Source: LGRD01 sp031415135 (GTDB lineage Bacteria; Pseudomonadota; Gammaproteobacteria; Burkholderiales; Burkholderiaceae_C). From it: 64,000 bases of DNA. Location: positions 1 through 64,000 of the forward strand of contig JANORB010000127.1 in the NCBI GenBank assembly GCA_031415135.1. The letters are read 5' to 3'. The translations under genes were made by a program, and so were the position numbers. Shown here in pieces: positions 23,618 to 31,642 of this stretch (the stretch's first letter is position 1; each line of letters opens with the position of its first letter). Under the pieces are notes generated by a model. That model saw only the letters and a list, made by a program, of their open reading frames with translations. It had not been told where the DNA came from and searched no databases.

Positions 23618-24295
23618 TTATCGCATCATGTTCAGCATGGTCTTGGCCGCCCGCTCGGAAGACGCCGGGTTTTGCCCGGTGATCAGCAGCCCGTCGATCA
23701 CGACCAGCGGCTGCCAGTCGGCCACCTTGGAATAGATGCCGCCGTTGCTGCGCAGCATGTCTTCGACCAGGAACGGAACCACCTTGGTCAGCCCGGACGC
23801 TTCTTCCTCGCTGTTGGTGAAGCCGGTGACCGCCTTGCCCTGCACCACGGGCTTGCCGTCGGCCCGCTTGACATGGCGCAGCACCCCCGGCGCATGGCAC
23901 ACGGTGGCCACCGGCTTGCCGGCCGCGAGCATGGCCTGGATCAACGCAATGGACGCCGGGTCTTCGGCCAGGTCCCACAGCGGGCCGTGGCCGCCGGGGT
24001 AGAACACCGCGTTGAAATCGATCGCCGCCACGTCACGCAGCTTGACGCTGCCGGCCAGCGCCGATTGCGCCGCCGCGTCGCGCTTGAAGCGGCGGGTGGC
24101 CTCGGTTTGTGAGTCCGGCGTGTCGCTCTTCGGGTCCAGCGGCGGCCTGCCGCCCATCGGCGACGCCAGCGTGACTTCGGCGCCGGCATCCTTGAACACG
24201 TAATACGGGGCGGCAAACTCTTCCAGCCAGAAGCCGGTCTTTTTCGCCGTGTTGCCGAGTTGGCCGTGAGAGGTGAGAACCATCAGTATTTTCAT
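23618..24295 (-). CDS. DJ-1/PfpI family protein (Hsp31-like glyoxalase/chaperone)
   Basis: 225-residue cytoplasmic protein of the type 1 glutamine amidotransferase-like superfamily. The nucleophile elbow AGKPVATVCHAPGVL has Cys133 followed by His134. The conserved acidic residue is in FWLEEFAAPY (Glu25/26), and YPGGHGPLWDLAED is the family motif. This set matches the Hsp31/HchA-like class that detoxifies methylglyoxal or acts as a holdase. GGAG precedes the ATG at 24295, 57 codons... of the upstream open frame were discarded as a G-rich spacer (in fact 19 codons). It is convergent with the GGDEF gene and lies 53 bases downstream of the alternative oxidase gene on the same strand, so it may be co-transcribed with it. 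Confidence 0.85.
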   Translation of the reverse strand: MKILMVLTSHGQLGNTAKKTGFWLEEFAAPYYVFKDAGAEVTLASPMGGRPPLDPKSDTPDSQTEATRRFKRDAAAQSALAGSVKLRDVAAIDFNAVFYPGGHGPLWDLAEDPASIALIQAMLAAGKPVATVCHAPGVLRHVKRADGKPVVQGKAVTGFTNSEEEASGLTKVVPFLVEDMLRSNGGIYSKVADWQPLVVIDGLLITGQNPASSERAAKTMLNMMR

Positions 24296-24348
24296 GTCGA
24301 CTCCGGTGCTGAGCGGGGGTGGGCGGGGTGGGCGGGGGTGGTCGGATG

Positions 24349-25014
24349 TCATGCGTTCGAGCGAATCTCGTTGGCATGCTCGGGGTAGGGTGCGGCCGGC
24401 GCGCGGTCGGGCGGCGCGCCGGCCAAGGTGTTGGCCAGGCCGTGGTTGACGTCGCGGTGGTGTGCCTCATCGGCCTGCACCACGAGCACCACGTCACGCA
24501 GGGTCGCGTTGTCGGCCAGCTTCCAGTAGTGTTTGGCGATCGCCGGGGCGGCCACGTTCGGGGCGCGGCCGGCGTCGATCTCGTTCAGGTACAGCGTGCA
24601 GCTGGTCACCGCTTCTTCTTCGAAATAGCCGACCACCCGGTGCGCCGTGCGGCGCGACACCAGGTACAGCAGCGCAAAGCCGACAAAGAAAAACCACTGC
24701 GCCAGCAGAATCACCGAGCGCTCGAACGGCGTGGGCCGCGCGATCTCGACGAACGTCATCAGGTGCATGCGTTCGTTCTCGGCCTCTTCCATCAGCGTGC
24801 GGATCCAGCCCTGGTCGCCCTCCATGCGGCGCAGGCAGCTCAGGTGCGTGAGCATCGCCCCCACCATGCCGGGAACGGCGGCCACGGTCTCGAGCACCAC
24901 GGCGCGGTGGCCATAGCGCTTGGCAAACAAGGTGTCGGCGGCCAGCCGCAGCAGCTTGGTGAAGGCCAAGGCAAAACGGTCGGACGCGCCCGCGGGTGGG
25001 TGGTGCGTGGGCAT
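24349..25014 (-). CDS. aox: alternative oxidase (cyanide-insensitive ubiquinol oxidase)
   Basis: 221-residue inner-membrane di-iron quinol oxidase that passes electrons from ubiquinol to oxygen without pumping protons. All four iron-ligand motifs are visible: LET (Glu42), NERMH (Glu81, His84), FEEEA near 131-135, and QADEAHH near 180-186. Two hydrophobic stretches lie at about 46-60 and 100-120. Alternative oxidases are sporadic in proteobacteria. Here the enzyme would let respiration run when cytochrome oxidases are blocked by nitric oxide, cyanide or oxidants. The ATG at 25014 gives the usual bacterial length; upstream in-frame codons are repeats and low complexity. A Crp-like palindrome (25116-25131) and an 11-base triple repeat (25136-25168) lie upstream. 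Confidence 0.88.
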   Translation of the reverse strand: MPTHHPPAGASDRFALAFTKLLRLAADTLFAKRYGHRAVVLETVAAVPGMVGAMLTHLSCLRRMEGDQGWIRTLMEEAENERMHLMTFVEIARPTPFERSVILLAQWFFFVGFALLYLVSRRTAHRVVGYFEEEAVTSCTLYLNEIDAGRAPNVAAPAIAKHYWKLADNATLRDVVLVVQADEAHHRDVNHGLANTLAGAPPDRAPAAPYPEHANEIRSNA

Positions 25015-25115
25015 CAGGGCGCCATCGAAAGGGTTGACGCTGCGGTGACCATGGTCTCGTGGCGCATCGAGTTGCGGGTCGAATGCGCACGATGCACGCT
25101 GCTTGCCGGCAAGTC

Positions 25116-25131
25116 TGTGCGCTGCCGCACG
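25116..25131. promoter_or_regulatory. Crp-like site TGTGCGCTGCCGCACG before aox
   Basis: Matches the 16-base palindrome at 20621 and 44864 in 15 of 16 positions; preceded by C, giving the extended half-site CTGTGCGCTGCC. It lies about 110 bases before the aox start. Confidence 0.6.
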
Positions 25132-25135
25132 CAAA

Positions 25136-25168
25136 CCGCCACCCATCCGCCACCCATCCGCCACCCAT
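25136..25168. repeat. three tandem copies of CCGCCACCCAT (11 bp)
   Basis: Exact copies begin at 25136, 25147 and 25158. The 11-base pitch puts the copies on one face of the helix. They lie 5 bases from the Crp-like site in the aox promoter region, so they may be a repeated activator or repressor site. An in-frame extension of aox through them was judged unlikely. Confidence 0.6.
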
Positions 25169-25257
25169 CCAACGGAGCCGCGCGGGGCGGGCCGCACGTC
25201 GGTGGTCAGCACCGCGCTGGCGACCCGCGCAGCGGCTTCTCCGCAGTCCGTCAGCCG

Positions 25258-25267
25258 TTTCCTACAG
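25258..25267 (+). promoter_or_regulatory. TTTCCTACAG motif
   Basis: One of a set of TTCCTACAG motifs found before stress-related genes. Here it is 76 bases before the start of the 46-residue membrane protein at 25343, in the same orientation. Confidence 0.45.
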
Positions 25268-25342
25268 CGCGATCAGAAGTCGGCCGATTGAATGGGGCGA
25301 ATCGGGCGCGCACACTGCGTTGAATTCATCGGGGGAGTCAGC

Positions 25343-25483
25343 ATGAGCCAGTTGCGCACCGGACCACAGCGAGTTTCTTCCATGCCGGCGACCCTGCGCT
25401 ACCTCCTGGGCTGCGCTGCGGTGGCCGCGGTGTCCTTGCTGGCGTTCTGCGCCCAGGTGCTGAGCAAGTCGATCGATCGCTGA
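25343..25483 (+). CDS. 46-residue single-pass membrane protein
   Basis: Short protein beginning MSQLRTGPQRVSSMPATLRY, followed by one hydrophobic helix (LLGCAAVAAVSLLAFCAQVL) and the end SKSIDR. A strong ribosome-binding site GGGGGAG lies 5 bases before the ATG, and the length of the upstream region supports a real gene. It is convergent with the P-type ATPase gene, whose stop lies 8 bases away. Small single-span proteins near P-type ATPases sometimes modulate the pump, but the convergent orientation gives no direct support for that here. Function is unknown. Confidence 0.65.
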   Translation: MSQLRTGPQRVSSMPATLRYLLGCAAVAAVSLLAFCAQVLSKSIDR

Positions 25484-25490
25484 GCCAGGG

Positions 25491-28316
25491 TCAGCCGGGT
25501 GTGGCGCCGAGCCGGCCGCGCCACGCACGCTCCAGCAGCTTTCGCAACTCGCTGAACCACAGCACCACGCTGGCCATCGCGATGCACAGCAACCATTGAT
25601 CGGGGGCCAGCGGCACGGTGCCGAAGGCCAGGTTGAGGATGCCCAAGTGCACCACCGCCACCTGAAGCAGCGCCGACAGCGCAATGGCGCCCCACAGCCA
25701 CAGGTTGGTGAACGGGCGCACGAATGCACTCGCACGGTCCGAGCGCGCGTTGAAGCAGTTGAACAACTGGGCGAAAACAAGCACCGTGAACCCCGCCGTG
25801 CGCGCCGTGGCCAGGTCGTGCGTGCCCTCGATCAGCCCACCCGGCAGATGCCAGTCGATGGTCAGCAGCGTGACCAGCGCCATCACCACGCCGATCTGCA
25901 CCACCCCGGCCCACATGCGCGCGTCGATCACACGCTCGCCCGGGCGCCGCGGCCGGCGCGCCATCACGTCGTCGCCGTTGGGGTCGACCCCCATGGCGAG
26001 CGCCGGCCCGGAATCGGTGATCAGGTTGATCCACAAGATCTGCGTGGCCAGCAGCGGCAGCACCACGGCGCCGGCACCGGCCGGCTCGGCGCCCGTCAAG
26101 CCGATCACCCCGGCCCCCAACACCCCCAAAAAGACCGTCAGCACCTCGCCCATGTTGGACGACAGCGGGTAGCGCAGGAACTTGCGGATGTTGTCGAAGA
26201 TGCCGCGCCCCTCGCGCACCGCCTCGACGATGGTGGCGAAGTTGTCGTCGGCCAGGATCATCTTGGCCGCTTCCTTGGTGACCTCGGTGCCGGTCACGCC
26301 CATCGCCACGCCGATGTCGGCGGCCTTCAGCGCGGGGGCGTCGTTGACGCCATCGCCGGTCATCGCGACGACGTTGCCGCCGGCCTGCAGCGCCGCGACG
26401 ATGCGCAGCTTGTGCGCCGGCGCCACGCGCGCGTAGACGCAGGTGGTGCGCGCCGCCTCGGCCAGCGCCGCATCGTCCAGCGCGTCCAGCTCGATGCCGG
26501 TCAACACCGCGGCGCCGGCCGCGCCGATGCCCAGGTCGGTGGCAATCCGCGCCGCCGTGCGCGGGTGGTCGCCGGTGATCATGACGACGCGGATGCCGGC
26601 CCGGTGAGCCTCGGTGATGGCCACCGCCGCCTCGGCCCGCGGCGGGTCGATGATGCCCACGCTGCCCACGTAGACCAGCCCGTGTTCGAGCTGCTCCATG
26701 GCGCGCGGGTCTTCGCCCGGGAGCAACGGCCGGTAGGCGACCGCCAGGGTGCGCAGCGCGGCGTCGGACAGCGTGTCGACGTCGGCCAGGATGCGTGCCC
26801 GCAGCGCGTCGTCCAGCGGCACCACGCCGGCCCCGGCGCGGGCGCGGGTGCAGCGCGCCAGCAGCACGTCCGGCGCGCCCTTGGTGATGAGCACGCGCTC
26901 GTCGGCGTGTTCATGGTCGAGCGCGATCGTCGACATCATCTTGCGCTCGGACGTGAACGGAATGTCGCCGATGCGCTCGAAGCGCCGCTCGCGCCGCTCG
27001 TGAACGCCGAGCTTGCGCTCGGCCACCAGGAACGCCGCTTCGGTGGGGTCGCCGTGAATGTCCCACTCGCCGCCCTCACCCTGGCGCAGTTGCGCCGTGC
27101 TGGCCAGGCTGCCGCCACTGAGCACCGCCACCTGCTCGGTGTGCAACGGCCCGGCCGCCAGCCTGGCGCCCTGGTGCTCCACCTGGCCCTCGGGCGCGTA
27201 TCCCACGCCGGTGACGCGGGTGCCGCCCGAGACGGTGAGCACCCGCTCGATGGTCATCTCCGAGCGGGTCAGCGTGCCGGTCTTGTCGGAGCAGATGACC
27301 GATGCGCAGCCCAGCGTCTCGACCGACGACAGCTTCTTGACAATGGCGTTGTGCCTGGCCATGCGCTGCACACCGAGGGCGAGCACCACCGACAGGATCG
27401 CCGGCAACCCCTCGGGCACGGCCGCCACGGCCAGCGCCACGCCGAGCAGCAGGAGGCGGGCGACGTCGCCGACGCTGCGCAGCTCGGACAGCGCCAGGAT
27501 CGTCCCCACCACCACGACGGCGATGACCACGACCGCGATGCCCAGCACGCGCCCGATGCGCGCGACTTCGTTCTGCAGCGGTGTCGGCTGCTCGCGCGTG
27601 GCCGCCAGCAGCGCGGCGACCTGCCCGACCTGGGTGTCCATGCCGGTGGCCGTGACCACCGCTCGGCCGCTGCCTTGGGCCACCGCCGTGCCGTTGAACA
27701 CCATGCAGAGCCGGTCGCCCAACGCCACCGGCGCGCCGAGCGTGGCGGCATCCTTGAGCACGGCCTGGCTCTCGCCGGTCAGCGAGGCTTCGAGCAGCCG
27801 CAGCGACGCGGCCTGAACCAGGCGGGCGTCGGCGCCGACGGCGTCGCCTTCGGCGAGCACCAGCAGGTCGCCGCGCACCAGCTCTTCGCTGGGCACACGC
27901 AGCAGGGTTGCGTCGCGCAGCACGGCGGAGCTTGCCGCCGTCATGCGGGCCAGCGCGGCCACCGCGTCCTGCGCCTTGGCCTCCTGCGCGAAACCGAGAA
28001 CGCCATTGAGGACGACGATCGTGGCGATGACGATCGCGTCCACCGGCCAGCCCACCCGACCCTCGATCGCCCAGGCGAGCAGCGCAATCACGATCGCCGC
28101 CAGCAACAGGTAGATCAGCGGGTCCTGGAAGTGCGCCAGCACACGCCGCCAGGTGGGCACGCGGGCCGGTGCGCGGAGTTGATTGCGGCCGTTCTCGACC
28201 AGCCGGCGTGCCGCCTCGCGCGGCGTGAGCCCGCGCTCGAGGTCGGCCCCGACGGCCAGTGCGACGGCGGCAATGTCGTGAACCGACGGGTCTGCGGCGA
28301 TGGCGGGTGCGGGCAT
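25491..28316 (-). CDS. P2-type cation-transporting ATPase (probably Ca2+)
   Basis: 941-residue inner-membrane pump. It has the N-terminal cation-ATPase domain (LTPREAARRLVENGRNQL), actuator loop SLTGES (about 179-184), PEGLPA in membrane helix 4 (about 301-306), the phosphorylation site SDKTGTLT with Asp344, and GDGVNDAPALKAADIGVAMG in the hinge. Membrane helix 6 contains NLITDSGPALAMG, the arrangement seen in SERCA/PMCA-type (P2) calcium pumps. Transport of Ca2+ is thus likely but Na+/K+ or Mg2+ export cannot be excluded. Length is normal (about 900-950). The promoter is shared with the divergent AI-2E-type gene and contains a Crp-like 18-base palindrome 57 bases before this start. Confidence 0.88.
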   Translation of the reverse strand: MPAPAIAADPSVHDIAAVALAVGADLERGLTPREAARRLVENGRNQLRAPARVPTWRRVLAHFQDPLIYLLLAAIVIALLAWAIEGRVGWPVDAIVIATIVVLNGVLGFAQEAKAQDAVAALARMTAASSAVLRDATLLRVPSEELVRGDLLVLAEGDAVGADARLVQAASLRLLEASLTGESQAVLKDAATLGAPVALGDRLCMVFNGTAVAQGSGRAVVTATGMDTQVGQVAALLAATREQPTPLQNEVARIGRVLGIAVVVIAVVVVGTILALSELRSVGDVARLLLLGVALAVAAVPEGLPAILSVVLALGVQRMARHNAIVKKLSSVETLGCASVICSDKTGTLTRSEMTIERVLTVSGGTRVTGVGYAPEGQVEHQGARLAAGPLHTEQVAVLSGGSLASTAQLRQGEGGEWDIHGDPTEAAFLVAERKLGVHERRERRFERIGDIPFTSERKMMSTIALDHEHADERVLITKGAPDVLLARCTRARAGAGVVPLDDALRARILADVDTLSDAALRTLAVAYRPLLPGEDPRAMEQLEHGLVYVGSVGIIDPPRAEAAVAITEAHRAGIRVVMITGDHPRTAARIATDLGIGAAGAAVLTGIELDALDDAALAEAARTTCVYARVAPAHKLRIVAALQAGGNVVAMTGDGVNDAPALKAADIGVAMGVTGTEVTKEAAKMILADDNFATIVEAVREGRGIFDNIRKFLRYPLSSNMGEVLTVFLGVLGAGVIGLTGAEPAGAGAVVLPLLATQILWINLITDSGPALAMGVDPNGDDVMARRPRRPGERVIDARMWAGVVQIGVVMALVTLLTIDWHLPGGLIEGTHDLATARTAGFTVLVFAQLFNCFNARSDRASAFVRPFTNLWLWGAIALSALLQVAVVHLGILNLAFGTVPLAPDQWLLCIAMASVVLWFSELRKLLERAWRGRLGATPG

Positions 28317-28364
28317 GGCTGGAATGGGGGCGGCTGGGCATCATCGCCACAGAATGCCGCGCCC

Positions 28365-28382
28365 GCTTGCGGCAGCGCAAGC
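28365..28382. promoter_or_regulatory. 18-bp palindrome with Crp-like core (GCTTGCG-GCAG-CGCAAGC)
   Basis: Seven-base perfect arms flank GCAG. Read on the other strand it is GCTTGCGCTGCCGCAAGC, whose inner 12 bases TGCGCTGCCGCA equal the core of the sites at 20621, 25116 and 44864. It lies midway between the divergent P-type ATPase and AI-2E-type exporter genes. Confidence 0.55.
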
Positions 28383-28437
28383 CAGGCCCTGGCATACGAT
28401 GCCCGCGCCGCCACCGGCACGCCGCACGGAAACAACA

Positions 28438-29514
28438 ATGAACCCGACCGACCCGAACGCCCACTCCGCCTCGGAGCACAAGGCCTTGCTGTGGTTGCTG
28501 ATCGTCGTCACGCTGGCATTCGGGTGGGTGCTGCTGCCGTTCTACGAGACCATCCTGTGGGGCTCGATCATCGCCTTGCTGTTCGCGCCGCTGCACCGCC
28601 GCTTGTTGCCACACCTGAAACACCGGCGCAACGCGGCGGCGCTGCTGACGCTGGCGGTCGTGGTGGTCATCGTCATCATTCCGCTGGCGCTGATCACCGC
28701 GTCACTGGCCCGCGAAGCGGGGGCCGTCTATGCCCGGCTCCAGTCGGGCGAATGGATGCCGGCGCTGTATTTCAAGGCGGTGTTCGACGCCTTGCCCGAC
28801 GGTGTGGTGGCGCTGCTCGACCGCTTCGGCCTGGCCAACTTCGACACCGTGCAGCGCCGGCTTGCCGGCGCACTGGCGCAGGGCAGCCAGTTCATCGCCA
28901 CCCGGGCGCTCAACATCGGGCAGAACACCATCGAGTTCGTGACCGCGTTGTTCATCACGCTGTACCTCGCGTTCTTCCTGATCCGCGACGGCGAGGCTGT
29001 GGCCCGGGCCGTGCGCCGCGCCATCCCGCTGGCGCCGGCGCACAAGCTGGAGCTGCTCGACAAATTCGCCACCGTGATCCGCGCCACGGTCAAGGGCAAC
29101 CTGGTGGTGGCGGCCGTGCAGGGCCTGCTGGGCGGGTTGGCGTTCTGGTTCCTCGATGTCAACGCGGCCTTGCTGTGGGCCGTGCTGATGGCCTTCCTGT
29201 CGCTGCTGCCGGCGGTCGGCGCCGCGCTCGTGTGGCTGCCGGTGGCGGCCTACTTCCTGATGACCGGCGCGCTGTGGCAGGGCATTGCGCTGATCGCGTA
29301 TGGCGTGCTGGTGATCGGCCTGGTCGACAACGTGCTGCGCCCGGTGCTGGTGGGCAAGGACACGCGCATGCCCGACTACCTGGTGATGATCACCACGCTC
29401 GGCGGCATGGCAGTGTTCGGCATCAACGGCTTTGTGATCGGCCCGGCGATTGCGGCGATGTTCATCGCGGTCTGGCACATCTTCGGCAGCACACGGTCGC
29501 ACGACCCGCGTTGA
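28438..29514 (+). CDS. AI-2E family (PerM/TqsA-like) transporter
   Basis: 358-residue integral membrane protein with about seven to eight membrane helices (LLWLLIVVTLAFGWVLLPFY, IIALLFAPL, LLTLAVVVVIVIIPLALI and others). The signature motifs near the C terminus are AFLSLLPAVGAALVWLPVA, DNVLRPVLVG and GGMAVFGINGFVIGPAIAAMFIAVW. The family includes exporters of autoinducer-2 and Na+/H+ antiporters, so the substrate is open. The ATG at 28438 follows CGGAAACAACA. It is divergent from the P-type ATPase with the palindrome at 28365 between them. A second family member is at 60044-61246, only distantly similar. Confidence 0.85.
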   Translation: MNPTDPNAHSASEHKALLWLLIVVTLAFGWVLLPFYETILWGSIIALLFAPLHRRLLPHLKHRRNAAALLTLAVVVVIVIIPLALITASLAREAGAVYARLQSGEWMPALYFKAVFDALPDGVVALLDRFGLANFDTVQRRLAGALAQGSQFIATRALNIGQNTIEFVTALFITLYLAFFLIRDGEAVARAVRRAIPLAPAHKLELLDKFATVIRATVKGNLVVAAVQGLLGGLAFWFLDVNAALLWAVLMAFLSLLPAVGAALVWLPVAAYFLMTGALWQGIALIAYGVLVIGLVDNVLRPVLVGKDTRMPDYLVMITTLGGMAVFGINGFVIGPAIAAMFIAVWHIFGSTRSHDPR

Positions 29515-29579
29515 GCCGCGCGCAAAAGCCCGCCGGCTGCCGATCTTCCAGTTGCCGGTCTTCAACCACCGTGGCGCGC

Positions 29580-30515
29580 TCAGCGCGCGGCGGCGCCGGG
29601 TGCAGGTTCCGGGCCCACCTGGGTGCCGGCCTGGCCGGCCAGCATCGCCTCGATCTGGTCGAGCGAGCCGATCACCGCCCGCTTTCCGGTGGCCAGCACG
29701 AAGCGGCAGGCGGCATCGACCTTCGGGCCCATCGACCCTGCGGGGAACTCGAACCGCGCCAGCGCCTGCGGCGTCACCTGGCCGAGCGCGCGCTGGCCCG
29801 GCTGGCCCCAGTCGACGTACACCGCCGCCACGTCGGTGGCGATGACCAGCACATCGGCCCGCAGCTCGCGCGCCAGCAGGCCGCTGCACAAGTCCTTGTC
29901 GATCACGGCTTCGACACCGTGCAGGGTTTTCACGTCGGCTCCACGCGCCACCGGGATGCCACCGCCGCCGGCCGCGATCACCAGCGCGCCGTGCGCGAGC
30001 AGCCAGCGGATCGGGTCGACACCGAGCACCCGCAGCGGCTGCGGCGACGCCACCACACGCCGCATGCCGGTGCCGTCGGGCGCCATCGTCCAGTGTTTGT
30101 CGGCCGCCACACGACTCGCTTCGTCCTGCGTGTAGACCGGGCCGATCGGCTTGGTGGGGTGCTCGAAGGCGGGGTCGTGGGCGTCGACCTCCACCCGCGT
30201 CAGCAGCGTGGTGACCGTGCGCGATGCGGGCAGCAGGTTGGCCAGTTCCTGCTCGAGCAGGTAGCCGATCATGCCGTCGGTCTGCGCGCCCAGCACATCG
30301 AGCGGAAAGGTCTCGACCGCGGTGCAGGCGGCCGACTGCAGCGCCAGCAAGCCCACCTGCGGCCCGTTGCCGTGGGTCAGCACCAGCTCGTGCGCGGCCG
30401 CCACACGCGCCAGCTGGGTCGCGGCGCGGCGGATGTTCTCGAGCTGGTTGTCGGCGCTGAGCGCCTGGCCGCGCCGCAGCAGCGCGTTGCCGCCCAGGGC
30501 CACGACGAGTTTCAT
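29580..30515 (-). CDS. arcC: carbamate kinase
   Basis: Transfers phosphate from carbamoyl phosphate to ADP, giving ATP, CO2 and ammonia: the energy-yielding last step of the arginine deiminase pathway. 311 residues, the usual length. MKLVVALGGNALLRRGQ is the N-terminal nucleotide-kinase motif, THGNGPQVGLLALQ the carbamoyl-phosphate site, and VIAAGGGGIPV the conserved glycine loop. It starts 7 bases after the arcB stop and ends the arcDABC operon on the minus strand. It converges on the AI-2E-type gene with a 65-base gap in which I see no clear terminator. Confidence 0.95.
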   Translation of the reverse strand: MKLVVALGGNALLRRGQALSADNQLENIRRAATQLARVAAAHELVLTHGNGPQVGLLALQSAACTAVETFPLDVLGAQTDGMIGYLLEQELANLLPASRTVTTLLTRVEVDAHDPAFEHPTKPIGPVYTQDEASRVAADKHWTMAPDGTGMRRVVASPQPLRVLGVDPIRWLLAHGALVIAAGGGGIPVARGADVKTLHGVEAVIDKDLCSGLLARELRADVLVIATDVAAVYVDWGQPGQRALGQVTPQALARFEFPAGSMGPKVDAACRFVLATGKRAVIGSLDQIEAMLAGQAGTQVGPEPAPGAAAR

Positions 30516-30522
30516 GCGAGTG

Positions 30523-31521
30523 TCATGCGAGTGTTGCCACCAGCACCGCCTTGATGGTGTGCATGCGGTTCTCGGCCTGCGTGAAAACGATCGACGCCTC
30601 GGACTCGAACACCGCGTCGGTGACCTCGATCTCGCTCAAGCCGTATTTTTCATGCACCTGGCGGCCGACCTCGGTTTCGAGGTTGTGGAACGCCGGCAGG
30701 CAGTGCATGAAACGTGTGCGCGGTTTGCCGGTGGCGCGCATCAGCGCGCTGGTCACCTGGTACGGCATCAGCTGTTCGATGCGCTGCGTCCACACCGCGT
30801 CGGGCTCGCCCATCGACACCCACACATCGGTGTACAGGAAGTCGGCGCCGGCCACGGCCTTGAGCGGATCGGCCTCGATCGTGATGCGCGCGCCGGTGGT
30901 CGCCGCCAGCTCGCGCATCGCCGCCTGCAGTTCGGCCGGTGGTTGCAGGCCGGCGGGTGCGGCGATGCGCACGTCCATGCCCATTTGCGTGCCGCCCACC
31001 AGCAGCGAGCAACCCATGTTGAAACGCGCATCGCCCAGGTAACAAAACGACAACTCGTGCAGCGGCTTCTCGCCGAACTCTTCCATCGTCAACAGGTCGG
31101 CCAGGATTTGCGTCGGGTGCGCCTCGTCGGTGAGGCCATTCCAGACCGGCACGTGCGAGAAGCGCGCCAGCTCCTCGACCACGCTTTGATGGAAGCCGCG
31201 GTACTCGATGCCGTCGTACAGCCGCCCGAGCACACGCGCCGTGTCCTTCAGCGACTCTTTGTGGCCCAGTTGCGAGCCGGCCGAGTCGATGTACGTCACG
31301 TGGCCGCCCTGGTCGTGCACCGCCACCTCGAAGGCGCAGCGGGTGCGGGTCGAGGCCTTCTCGAAGATCAGCGCGATGTTCTTGCCCTTCAGCCGCGGGT
31401 GCTCGTTGCCGGCGTACTTGGAGCGCTTGAGTTCGGCCGCCAGGTCGATCAGGAAGCGGATGTCGCGCGGCGCGAAGTCCTTCAGGTCGAGCAGGCTCCG
31501 ATTGCGCAGGTTGAAGCTCAT
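30523..31521 (-). CDS. arcB: ornithine carbamoyltransferase, catabolic
   Basis: Splits citrulline with phosphate into ornithine and carbamoyl phosphate in the arginine deiminase pathway. 332 residues. The carbamoyl-phosphate loop FEKASTRTR, HPTQ, and the ornithine-site HCLP are all present. The position between arcA and arcC shows the catabolic role rather than arginine biosynthesis. The ATG at 31521 has GAGGGG upstream; an in-frame extension upstream is not needed. A GC hairpin at 31565-31580 lies in the 121-base gap from arcA, a place where pathway operons often have RNA processing or attenuation. Confidence 0.95.
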   Translation of the reverse strand: MSFNLRNRSLLDLKDFAPRDIRFLIDLAAELKRSKYAGNEHPRLKGKNIALIFEKASTRTRCAFEVAVHDQGGHVTYIDSAGSQLGHKESLKDTARVLGRLYDGIEYRGFHQSVVEELARFSHVPVWNGLTDEAHPTQILADLLTMEEFGEKPLHELSFCYLGDARFNMGCSLLVGGTQMGMDVRIAAPAGLQPPAELQAAMRELAATTGARITIEADPLKAVAGADFLYTDVWVSMGEPDAVWTQRIEQLMPYQVTSALMRATGKPRTRFMHCLPAFHNLETEVGRQVHEKYGLSEIEVTDAVFESEASIVFTQAENRMHTIKAVLVATLA

Positions 31522-31564
31522 GATGTGTGCCCCTCGTCCGGTGGATACACCGGCCGGTCCCCAT

Positions 31565-31580
31565 GGGCCCCGAGGGGCCC
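31565..31580 (-). terminator. GC hairpin in the arcA-arcB gap
   Basis: GGGCCC (31565-31570) and GGGCCC (31575-31580) flank CGAG and form a short very stable stem-loop between arcA and arcB, 44 bases before the arcB start. No T run follows, so it is more likely an RNA-processing or stabilising structure, or a partial terminator setting arcA above arcB, than a full stop. Confidence 0.4.
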
Positions 31581-31642
31581 CTTCGTGGCCCTTGGGACGC
31601 GGGCCGGCTTGGGAGCGGCCCGGCGCTCGGCCCGCCACCTGT

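Larger units (their letters stand above)
25015..25342. other. 328-bp gene-free regulatory region between aox and a small membrane protein
   Basis: No gene is seen here. It holds, in order, a Crp-like site (25116-25131), three copies of an 11-base repeat (25136-25168), and TTTCCTACAG (25258-25267). The first two are on the aox side; the last is oriented toward the 46-residue protein gene at 25343. Confidence 0.7.

Noticed and set aside
25015..25212. In-frame N-terminal extension of the alternative oxidase through the 11-base repeats
   Set aside because: It would add a low-complexity Gly/Trp/Arg segment not found in bacterial alternative oxidases and would place the Crp-like site within the gene.
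29515..29579. Terminator between the AI-2E-type gene and arcC
   Set aside because: GC-rich but no stem longer than a few bases and no T run could be found.
25596..30554. A 1652-codon open frame on the plus strand opposite the P-type ATPase and arcC
   Set aside because: It is a high-GC shadow: the opposite-strand genes have complete, well-known motifs, and this frame's product is low-complexity Arg/His/Gly/Gln-rich with no domain.
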